DNA of 64,000 nucleotides from Paenibacillus silvisoli (GTDB lineage Bacteria > Bacillota > Bacilli > Paenibacillales > Paenibacillaceae): positions 590,501 to 654,500 of the forward strand of contig NZ_CP133017.1 of assembly GCF_030866765.1 (NCBI RefSeq), written 5' to 3'. Position numbers and translations under genes: made by a program. The notes under the pieces are model-generated. The model ran no database searches. It was not told where the DNA came from and was given only the letters and a program-made list of their open reading frames with translations. Shown in pieces: positions 8,945 through 16,523 of the stretch (the first letter of the stretch is position 1; each line of letters starts with the position of its first letter).

Positions 8945-11257
8945 ATGGTTATGCGCTATAAAGACGCATCGCTTACAGCGGCTGAACGGGCGAAGGACTT
9001 GCTTTCCCACATGACGGTCGAAGAGAAAATCGGACAGACGGTGCAGCCGTTCGGATGGAAAATGTACAGCAAGCGGGAGGACGGCCTCATTGATCTGGAC
9101 GCCGAGTTTAAAGCGGCGGTCAAGAGCGGCGGCATCGGATCGCTCTACGGCACGCTGCGCGCCGATCCGTGGACGGAAGTTACGCTCGAGAACGGGCTTT
9201 CGCCGGAGGAGGGCGCGCGCGCCATCAATACGATTCAGCGCTATACGATGGAGCAGTCCCGCCTCGGCATTCCGATTCTGTTCGGCGAGGAATGCTCGCA
9301 CGGTCATATGGCGATCGGCGCGACGGTGTTCCCGGTTCCGCTGCTGATCGGAAGCGCCTGGAACGTGGACCTGTACCGCGAGATGTGCCGGGTGGTCGCG
9401 CTTGAAACGCGCAGCCAGGGCGGTGCGGCAACGTATTCGCCGGTGCTCGACGTGGTGCGCGATCCGCGCTGGGGCCGAACGGAGGAGTGCTTCGGCGAGG
9501 ACCCGTACATGATCGGGGAGCTGGCGACGGCCGCCGTTCAGGGGCTGCAAGGGGAGCGGCTGGACAGCGAAGGCAGCCTCGTTGCGACGCTGAAGCATTT
9601 TGTCGGCTACGGCTCGCCGGAGGGCGGCCGCAATGCCGGGCCGGCTCATATGGGCAAGCGCGAGCTGCATGAGGTCGACCTGCTTCCGTTCCGCAAGGGC
9701 GTCGAGGCGGGCGCGATGTCCATCATGCCGGCGTACAACGAGATCGACGGCGTGCCGTGCACGTCGAACGAGGAGCTGCTGCAGCAGGTGCTCCGCGACG
9801 AGTGGGGCTTCGAAGGCTTCGTCATTACGGACTGCGGCGCGATCAATATGCTGGCTTACGGCCACGACGTAGCCAAGGACAATGAGGAAGCGGCGGCGAT
9901 CTCTTTGAAGGCGGGCATCGATATGGAGATGTCCGGCGCGATGTTCGCAGGGCATCTGCAGGATGCGCTGAACAACGGCCAAATTGCCGAAGCCGATCTG
10001 GATAAGGCGGTTCTGCGGATTTTGGAGGCGAAGTTCAAGCTCGGCTTGTTCGATCGCCCTTATGTCGATCCGGCTTTGGCGGCGCGAGTGATCGGCTGCG
10101 AGGAGCACGCCCAGCTGGCGCGCGAAATCGCCCGTCAAGGCATCATTCTGCTCAAGAATGAAGGAGCGGCGCTGCCTCTTTCCAAGGGGACCGGCAAAAT
10201 CGCCGTGATCGGGCCGAATGCCGATCACACCTACAATCAGCTCGGCGATTACACGTCGCCGCAGCCAAGAGAGCGGATCGCGACGCTGCTGGACGGCATC
10301 AAAGCCGCGCTTGGCGAGGAAGCCGAGGAGCGCGTGCTCTACGCGCCGGGCTGCCGCATTCAAGGCGACGCGCGCGAAGGCTTTGCTTCCGCGCTGGCAT
10401 GCGCCGAGCAAGCGGACGTCGTCGTGCTGGCGCTCGGCGGGTCCAGCGCTAGAGACTTCGGCGAAGGAACGATCGACCTGCGCACGGGCGCATCCGTCGT
10501 GACGGATTCCGCTTGGAGCGATATGGAATGCGGTGAAGGCATCGATCGTACCGGCCTTCATCTGATGGGCGTCCAATTGGAGCTGGCGAAGGAAATTCAC
10601 CGGTTAGGCAAACGGCTTATCGTCGTGTACATTAACGGCCGTCCGATCGTGGAGCCTTGGATCGAGGAGAACGCCGACGCGATCTTGGAAGCGTGGTACC
10701 CTGGGCAGGAAGGCGGACACGCGCTTGCCGATATTATTTTCGGCGACGTCAATCCTTCGGGCCGGCTGACGATTTCGGTACCGAAGCATGTCGGCCAGCT
10801 GCCGGTCTACTACAATGGCAAGAGAAGCCGCGGCAAGCGGTACTTGGAAATGGATTCGAAGCCTAGATATCCGTTCGGCTTCGGACTTAGCTATACGTCC
10901 TTCGAATACAGCGGACTAGCCGTCTATCCGGAAGTCATTGCGCCTGACGGAGAAGCGATGGTTACCGTTAACGTGACGAATACCGGCAGCGTGGCGGGCA
11001 CAGAGGTCGTTCAGCTGTATATCGGCGACAAAGTCAGCTCGGTAACGAGACCGGCGAAGGAGCTGAAGGGCTTCGCCCGCGCGGCGCTGGAACCTGGCGA
11101 AACGAAGACGGTCACGTTCAAAATCGGCAGCGAGCAGCTGCAAATGCTGGATCTCCAATTGAAGCCGGTTGTCGAGGAAGGCGAGTTTCAAATTATGGTT
11201 GGCAAACATTCGGCTGACGTCGTAAGCGCAAGTTTGTTTGTGCAATGTGAGGAGTAA
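8945..11257 (+). CDS. Glycoside hydrolase family 3 (beta-glucosidase/beta-xylosidase-like)
   Basis: 770 residues. ATG 8945 follows AGAGAGGAG by 7-8 bases. The N-terminal GH3 barrel holds VLDVVRDPRWGRTEECFGED, LKHFVGYGSPEGGRN and FVITDCGAINM; the Asp of TDCGA is the expected nucleophile. The C-terminal GH3 sandwich (GKIAVIGPNAD onward) and a fibronectin-III-like end (SYTSFEYSGL to the terminus) follow. No signal peptide is seen, so it is cytoplasmic. The exact specificity (glucose, xylose or GlcNAc) is not decided by sequence. A beta-xylosidase role would fit plant N-glycans, which carry core xylose and fucose, but this is inference. Confidence 0.92.
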   Translation: MVMRYKDASLTAAERAKDLLSHMTVEEKIGQTVQPFGWKMYSKREDGLIDLDAEFKAAVKSGGIGSLYGTLRADPWTEVTLENGLSPEEGARAINTIQRYTMEQSRLGIPILFGEECSHGHMAIGATVFPVPLLIGSAWNVDLYREMCRVVALETRSQGGAATYSPVLDVVRDPRWGRTEECFGEDPYMIGELATAAVQGLQGERLDSEGSLVATLKHFVGYGSPEGGRNAGPAHMGKRELHEVDLLPFRKGVEAGAMSIMPAYNEIDGVPCTSNEELLQQVLRDEWGFEGFVITDCGAINMLAYGHDVAKDNEEAAAISLKAGIDMEMSGAMFAGHLQDALNNGQIAEADLDKAVLRILEAKFKLGLFDRPYVDPALAARVIGCEEHAQLAREIARQGIILLKNEGAALPLSKGTGKIAVIGPNADHTYNQLGDYTSPQPRERIATLLDGIKAALGEEAEERVLYAPGCRIQGDAREGFASALACAEQADVVVLALGGSSARDFGEGTIDLRTGASVVTDSAWSDMECGEGIDRTGLHLMGVQLELAKEIHRLGKRLIVVYINGRPIVEPWIEENADAILEAWYPGQEGGHALADIIFGDVNPSGRLTISVPKHVGQLPVYYNGKRSRGKRYLEMDSKPRYPFGFGLSYTSFEYSGLAVYPEVIAPDGEAMVTVNVTNTGSVAGTEVVQLYIGDKVSSVTRPAKELKGFARAALEPGETKTVTFKIGSEQLQMLDLQLKPVVEEGEFQIMVGKHSADVVSASLFVQCEE

Positions 11258-11265
11258 GAGGAATC

Positions 11266-14200
11266 ATGTATCGAATTCACCGTTTTATTCGAAGCTTATC
11301 GGAGCGTCAATGGGCAGAAGCGCTGCCGCTGTTGGATTGGAAGGTACGGAAAGTCCGCTACGGATTGCCAGGCGAATACGAGCCGCTTGATGGCGGAGAG
11401 GAAACTACCCTGCGGGACATGCGCCTGGACGGGAAGCACGGCGTTACGTATTTCTTGACCAAACAGATTGCGATTCCGTCCGAATGGCCGCACGGAACGG
11501 CGGGATTGACCGTAGCCGGCGGAGGCGAAGGCCTGCTGCGGATCAATGGCGCCTCTTATCACGGCTTGGACCGCAATCACAATTTCGTGCCGCTTTACTT
11601 GGAAGGCGTCGGCCTTGAGCCGCTGCTCGAGATCGAATTGATGGATCCGATCCCGGAGCCGGTCGATCCGCTGAACAATCAGGCGCCGGTCATCAGCCCG
11701 GTTACCCACTATGACGTTAAGCTGGTCCGCGTTAACAAACCGGCGCAAAGCTTGCTGTACAGCGTGCAGGCGGTATACGAAACGATGCGCCTGCTGCCGG
11801 AAGAGGATTACGGCCGCCAGCAAATGCTGGAGCTTCTTTATGAAACGATGAACGAAACGGACGGCTTGCCGGAGGATAGCTGGCATGACGGCGATGTACT
11901 AGGCGCCATTGAGCAGCGTCTAGCGGATCGCGTTGGGGCGCGGTTCCCGGCAGGCAGCAACCCGCTGCAAGGCAAAATGCACATGGTCGGCCAATCCCAT
12001 ATCGACATCGCGTGGCTGTGGCCGGTACGGGAGACCGTCCGCAAATCCAGCCGGACCTTCTCGACCATGACGTCGCTCATCGAAGAATATCCGGACTTCA
12101 TCTACACGCAGAGCCAGCCGCTGCTGTACGCCTTCGTGAAGGAGCATGATCCGGCGCTCTATGAGAAGGTGAAGAAGGCGGTCGCCGACGGGCGTTGGGA
12201 GCTTGTCGGGGGCATGTGGGTCGAGCCGGACTTGAACATTCCGAGCGGAGAGTCGCTCGTTCGCCAAATGCTGTACGGCCAGCTCTTCTACCGGGACGAA
12301 TTCGGCAAGAGCTCGCATATCGAATGGCTGCCCGACACGTTCGGCTACTGCGCGTCGCTGCCGCAGCTGCTCAAGCTGGCCGGCGTCGATTATTTCATGA
12401 CGACGAAGCTGGGCTGGAACGACACGAACAAATTCCCGCATGAGCTGTTCCGCTGGGTCGGCATCGACGGCACCGCGATCGTCTCGTACTCGAATCACGG
12501 CGTGAACGAGAGCACGAGTCCGAAGGACGTTAAGGAGCATTGGCAGGCTTACCGCCAGAAGGACAAGCTGAACGAGCTGATGCTGCTGTACGGACATGGC
12601 GACGGCGGCGGCGGCGTGACGCGGCAAATGGTCGAAGCCGTGCATCGCAGCCCGCTTATGCCGGGTCTTCCCGCGAGCAGCTTCAGTACGGCCGGCGCAT
12701 TCTTCGAATCGGTCGAAGCCGTCGCGCAGACGCTGCCGGAATGGCACGGCGACTTGTACTTGGAGCTGCACCGCGGCACGTTGACGACGCATGGCCGCAA
12801 CAAACGGAGCAACCGCAAAGCGGAGGCGCTGTACCGCGAAGCGGAAATTTGGAGCTCGCTCGGCCGCGCGTATATGGCGGGGGCTGAAGGGCGCTCGGAA
12901 GCGCTGGCGGAGGGCTGGAAGCTGATGCTGCTGAATCAGTTCCATGACATCATTCCGGGCACGGCGATTACGGAAACCTACGAGACTTCGGCCGCGGAAT
13001 ACGAGAACATTTTCGCGCTGGGGAACGGGGAACTGACTGCGTCGCTGCAGGCATTGGCCGGTCAGATCGGCAGTGCAGGTGGGGAAGGAACGGCTTATGC
13101 CGTGTTCAACAGCCTTGGCTGGGAGCGCAACGATACGGTTACGATCGAAGGCGGCGTAGAGCTGGCGGACGTCGAGGCGGTTGACGAGTCGGGTCATCGT
13201 TTGGCTGCGGACTTGACGGAATTGACGGAATTGACGGATTTGACGGCAGGTAGCGGCAGCGCCTATGCCTTGTCGGTGGCCGTTCCGGCGATTCCGGCAT
13301 TCGGCTATAAGACGATCTGGCTGCGGAAGGCACCTGCTAAGGCAGCAGCCGCAGCCGCGGCCGCGACGGTCAAAGCGGCCGGCACGCTCGATGGTTGGGA
13401 AACCGCGCATTACAAGCTGGCGTTCAACGAGCGCGGCGAAATCGTAAGCTGGTTCGACAAGGCGGCAGACCGGGAGCTTCTTCCTGCCGGCGCGAAGGCG
13501 AACGAGCTGCAATTCTACCATGATAAGCCGACGTATTGGGATGCATGGGACATCGATCCGAAGTTCGAGCAGAACCGGGCCGGCGAGGCGGAGCTGGTCG
13601 AGATGCGGGTCGTCGTCTCCGGCGAAGCGGCGGATGTGCTGCGCTTCGAATGGCGGCTTGGCCAATCGCGTATCGAGCAGGACCTGGTGCTCTACCATCA
13701 TCAGAAGCGGGTCGACTTCAAGACGCGCGTCAATTGGCAGGAGAGCCACAAGCTGCTGAAGGTGGCGTTCCCGGTCGATATCGTAGCCGCGAAGGCGGCG
13801 TACGAAATTCCGTTCGGCGCGCTGGAGCGGCCGACGCACCGCAATACGAGCTGGGAGCAGGCGCAGTTCGAGGTGTGCGGCCATCGCTGGGCGGATCTGT
13901 CCGAAGGCGGCTACGGCGTCAGTCTGATGAACGACTGCAAGTACGGCTACGACGTGAAGGACGGCGTGCTGCGCCTGTCGCTGCTGCGCGCGCCGAAGTG
14001 GCCGGATGTGACGGCCGACCTTGGCGAGCACGAGTTCACTTACTCGCTGCTGCCGCATGAGCAGGACTGGCGCGGAGCGGAAGTCGTCCGCAGAGCCGCG
14101 GAATTGAACCAGCCGGCCGTTGCGGTACAGCTTCCGGGCACGGGCCGCGGCAGCTTGCCGGCGACCGCTTCGCTGCTGGAGCTGGACAGCCGTTCCGTCG

Positions 14201-14430
14201 TGCTCGACACGGTCAAACCGGCCGAGCGCGGCGAAGGGACGATCCTGCGCTTCTACGAATCGACGGGCAGCCGCGACCGCGTTACACTCAAGCTGCCGCA
14301 AGGGGCAAAACATGCCAGCATCGTCAACCTGCTGGAGGACGAGCTGGAGCCGTGCGCCATTGGCGAAGACGGCAGCTTGAAGCTACAGTTCAAGCCGTTC
14401 GAAATCAAATCCGTTCGCGTTACGCGATAA
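11266..14430 (+). CDS. Alpha-mannosidase, glycoside hydrolase family 38
   Basis: 1,054 residues, starting 8 bases after the GH3 stop with AGAGGAATC just before the ATG. GH38 features: the zinc-site motif GQSHIDIAWLWP at about residue 243, SQPLLYAFVKEHDP, GMWVEPDLNIPSGESLVRQ, and EWLPDTFGYCASLPQ, whose Asp is the expected nucleophile. The C-terminal beta-rich domains are complete. There is no signal peptide. A low-complexity insertion of Leu-Thr-Glu/Asp repeats at about residue 650 and a poly-Ala stretch at about 690 lie in the hinge before the C-terminal domains. Last gene of the glycan operon. Confidence 0.94.
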   Translation: MYRIHRFIRSLSERQWAEALPLLDWKVRKVRYGLPGEYEPLDGGEETTLRDMRLDGKHGVTYFLTKQIAIPSEWPHGTAGLTVAGGGEGLLRINGASYHGLDRNHNFVPLYLEGVGLEPLLEIELMDPIPEPVDPLNNQAPVISPVTHYDVKLVRVNKPAQSLLYSVQAVYETMRLLPEEDYGRQQMLELLYETMNETDGLPEDSWHDGDVLGAIEQRLADRVGARFPAGSNPLQGKMHMVGQSHIDIAWLWPVRETVRKSSRTFSTMTSLIEEYPDFIYTQSQPLLYAFVKEHDPALYEKVKKAVADGRWELVGGMWVEPDLNIPSGESLVRQMLYGQLFYRDEFGKSSHIEWLPDTFGYCASLPQLLKLAGVDYFMTTKLGWNDTNKFPHELFRWVGIDGTAIVSYSNHGVNESTSPKDVKEHWQAYRQKDKLNELMLLYGHGDGGGGVTRQMVEAVHRSPLMPGLPASSFSTAGAFFESVEAVAQTLPEWHGDLYLELHRGTLTTHGRNKRSNRKAEALYREAEIWSSLGRAYMAGAEGRSEALAEGWKLMLLNQFHDIIPGTAITETYETSAAEYENIFALGNGELTASLQALAGQIGSAGGEGTAYAVFNSLGWERNDTVTIEGGVELADVEAVDESGHRLAADLTELTELTDLTAGSGSAYALSVAVPAIPAFGYKTIWLRKAPAKAAAAAAAATVKAAGTLDGWETAHYKLAFNERGEIVSWFDKAADRELLPAGAKANELQFYHDKPTYWDAWDIDPKFEQNRAGEAELVEMRVVVSGEAADVLRFEWRLGQSRIEQDLVLYHHQKRVDFKTRVNWQESHKLLKVAFPVDIVAAKAAYEIPFGALERPTHRNTSWEQAQFEVCGHRWADLSEGGYGVSLMNDCKYGYDVKDGVLRLSLLRAPKWPDVTADLGEHEFTYSLLPHEQDWRGAEVVRRAAELNQPAVAVQLPGTGRGSLPATASLLELDSRSVVLDTVKPAERGEGTILRFYESTGSRDRVTLKLPQGAKHASIVNLLEDELEPCAIGEDGSLKLQFKPFEIKSVRVTR

Positions 14431-14432
14431 AG

Positions 14433-14487
14433 AAAAAAACCTTCACCTTCCGCGTTCCCTAACACGCGGTCGGATGAAGGTTTTTTT
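14433..14487 (+). terminator. Bidirectional terminator between GH38 and the minus-strand pair
   Basis: A-rich AAAAAAACCTTCA pairs with TGAAGGTTTTTTT, with an inner CCGCGT/ACGCGG stem. It is symmetric enough to stop transcription from both sides. Confidence 0.9.
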
Positions 14488-14503
14488 AGAAGCCTCCGCT
14501 AGC

Positions 14504-14719
14504 CTAACGTCTGCGAATCTCAAAAAACTCGCAGGCCGAGCGGTCGTGATAGGTAATGTCGCTGACGCTGGATTGGCTGACGACCGTCGAGTCGTCGAAG
14601 CGGATAATGACGCCGCCGGGGTCGACGATGTGGTCGTCCTTGTAGACGCGAAGCTTGAACTGGCGCTCCATCGCCTCATTGAAATCGGCATCCGTAAGCA
14701 GACGGCGGTACAAGGCCAT
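14504..14719 (-). CDS. Small protein of unknown function (71 aa)
   Basis: 71 residues. On the minus strand AGGAGG precedes the ATG at a good distance, and the stop lies next to the shared terminator, so it is likely a real gene. The protein is charged and soluble, with alternating short beta-like stretches (FKLRVYKDD, GGVIIRFDDSTVV) and a basic end (FFEIRRR). I do not recognise a family. It lies 59 bases downstream of the next minus-strand gene and may share its transcript. Confidence 0.6.
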   Translation of the reverse strand: MALYRRLLTDADFNEAMERQFKLRVYKDDHIVDPGGVIIRFDDSTVVSQSSVSDITYHDRSACEFFEIRRR

Positions 14720-14778
14720 GAATGCCTGCCTCCTCTTCGTGAATTGCGTGTGATGTATGTATTGCTTCTTGCTTAGAC

Positions 14779-15369
14779 TTAGCGCTTGCGCTCGAAATGG
14801 TACTCCATGTCGCCCGTCATCGCCGCGGGCGTATCGCCCGTTACGCGGAAATCGTGGCTGTGCAGCAGCTCGAAGCCGCCGAAGTCGACCTGCTTATAAA
14901 ACTCGAAGCAAGGAAAGCCGTCATGGCTGCCTTTGACTTCGACCGTTCCGTCTTCTTCGTGCACGATGACGCGCATCTCATAGTCGACGGCAGGCGCGGC
15001 CGGCCGCAGCGGATTGGCGGCGGACGCCTTCATGACGAAGGAAACGGACGACGCTTCCCATGTCTCGTCGGCAACCGTTACGCCTTCCGTTGAGGCTTTG
15101 CCCTGCTTGAACTCGGATATGCCGCCGGGCTTCGTCACTCTTAGCGTCGTGTAGCCGGTGTCCGCGTACGTAAACAGCTTTCTCTTCGCGAAGTCGACGA
15201 CGACCTCTTGCTCCACGCGGTTGCGTCCGGTATGGACGGCAGCCGGGGTAAACTCACGGGCATCTCCGGCATATTCATGCGTGAAGCCGGTTTCCGGATC
15301 GGTCATGGCCGGAAGCCACTGCAGGCCGCCGATAAAGACGCTGCCTCGAATTTTGACGATTGTAGCCAT
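14779..15369 (-). CDS. Unknown protein resembling DUF3238
   Basis: 196 residues, no signal peptide or membrane segment. The pattern of beta strands and phrases such as GSHDGFPCFEFYKQ and the N-terminal IRGSVFI resemble the DUF3238 family of Bacillus-group proteins, whose function is unknown. The assignment is from memory of the family and is tentative. The ribosome site is weak (GAGG 13 bases from the ATG). TGGTAAACT on the minus strand near 15410-15420 may be an extended -10. Confidence 0.6.
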   Translation of the reverse strand: MATIVKIRGSVFIGGLQWLPAMTDPETGFTHEYAGDAREFTPAAVHTGRNRVEQEVVVDFAKRKLFTYADTGYTTLRVTKPGGISEFKQGKASTEGVTVADETWEASSVSFVMKASAANPLRPAAPAVDYEMRVIVHEEDGTVEVKGSHDGFPCFEFYKQVDFGGFELLHSHDFRVTGDTPAAMTGDMEYHFERKR

Positions 15370-15558
15370 TGCCGTTTCAGTGCCTCGCTTTCAATGATGT
15401 CGTTTCGCTTAGTTTACCATACAAACGTCCCGGAGCCAGCATGATGACAATTGAAGCACATAATTCCAGCGGGTCTGGAGACAGTAAAGCCTGTATGGCT
15501 TCGACATGAAGCAAACAAACATGGGCTCGCAACATGCGAGAAGAAAGCGGTGAACATC

Positions 15559-16389
15559 ATGAACCAACCTAACGGCAGCCGGCGGCTCCCGGCATGGTCC
15601 TGCGTGCTGGCTGCGCTCGTTCTGCTGCTGACGGCAGTCTCGGCTAGTACGACGGCGCAGGCGTCAGGCAGCGCGGTGGCGCCGCAAGGCGGACCGTACC
15701 ATTTTGGCTTCAAAAAAAGCGTCGGCGGCATGCTGCCATCGATCAAAGAAGAAGGCTTTCAGCCGATACTGGAACAGCACGGGGCGATTTTTCTCGGGGA
15801 TACCAAACAGAAGGAGCTGTATCTAACCTTCGACAACGGCTATGAGAACGGCTATACGAGCCGGATTTTGGACGTGTTGAAGGAGAAGCAGGTGCCGGCC
15901 ATATTTTTCATTACCGGACACTACGTGAAGGACAAGCCGGAATTGGTGAAACGGATGGTCGCGGAAGGGCATCTCGTCGGCAATCACTCCTGGAGCCATC
16001 CCGACATGAGCGTCATTTCGAACAGCCAGATCCAAACGGAGCTTGCGAAGGTGAAGGCGGCTGTCGCGGAGCTGACCGGACAGCAGAACATGCAGTTTTT
16101 GCGTCCGCCTAGAGGCATCTTCAACAGCCGGGTGCTTGCCGTCAGCAAGGAGCAGGGCTACACGAGCGTCTTCTGGTCGGTCGCTTACCGGGATTGGGAG
16201 CCGAACGCGCAGCGCGGCTGGCGCTATGCGTACGATAATGTGATGAAGCAGCTTCACCCCGGAGCGGTGATTCTGCTGCACAGCGTGTCCAAGGACAACA
16301 CGGAAGCACTGCCTCAAATAATCGAAGCGGCAAGGCAGCAGGGCTACACGTTCAAGCCGCTCTCCGAGCTGGCGACCAAAACGTATTGA
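15559..16389 (+). CDS. pdaA: Polysaccharide deacetylase, PdaA type (muramic-acid de-N-acetylase)
   Basis: 276 residues from ATG 15559, which directly precedes a signal sequence (PAWSCVLAALVLLLTAVSAS); an in-frame ATG at 15451 would bury the signal peptide. NodB-homology motifs: ELYLTFDNGYENGYTSRILD, GNHSWSHPDM (metal His residues), FLRPPRGIFN and a final VILLHS. The TFDNGYENGY form of motif 1 is typical of PdaA, which deacetylates N-acetylmuramic acid on the way to muramic delta-lactam of spore cortex. This implies a spore former. It is monocistronic, closed by a strong terminator. Confidence 0.88.
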   Translation: MNQPNGSRRLPAWSCVLAALVLLLTAVSASTTAQASGSAVAPQGGPYHFGFKKSVGGMLPSIKEEGFQPILEQHGAIFLGDTKQKELYLTFDNGYENGYTSRILDVLKEKQVPAIFFITGHYVKDKPELVKRMVAEGHLVGNHSWSHPDMSVISNSQIQTELAKVKAAVAELTGQQNMQFLRPPRGIFNSRVLAVSKEQGYTSVFWSVAYRDWEPNAQRGWRYAYDNVMKQLHPGAVILLHSVSKDNTEALPQIIEAARQQGYTFKPLSELATKTY

Positions 16390-16411
16390 AGGTTCATAAT
16401 GGTGAACGAGG

Positions 16412-16440
16412 AAGAGGCGTCGGTCGACGCCTCTTTTTTG
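16412..16440 (+). terminator. Rho-independent terminator after pdaA
   Basis: Perfect 10-base stem AAGAGGCGTC / GACGCCTCTT with a 4-base loop and a T-run. It lies inside an upstream extension of the next reading frame and so argues against an early start for the kinase. Confidence 0.92.
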
Positions 16441-16523
16441 TCGACTGGAAGAGGGGAATAGCGAATTTTGTCGAATATATGGATTCGGATCCCATTTCTA
16501 GACTAGTAGCAGGAAGTGAGCTT

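Noticed and set aside
11920-14313. A long open frame of about 797 codons antisense to the GH38 mannosidase
   Set aside because: Arg/Leu/His-rich translation without domains, no ribosome site; it mirrors the codon bias of the real gene. Similar antisense frames over the GH3, sugar receptor, GH4, FAH/receptor and ABC exporter genes were rejected for the same reason.
16386-16523. N-terminal extension of the hybrid kinase
   Set aside because: It contains the pdaA terminator; ATG 16524 has a proper ribosome site.
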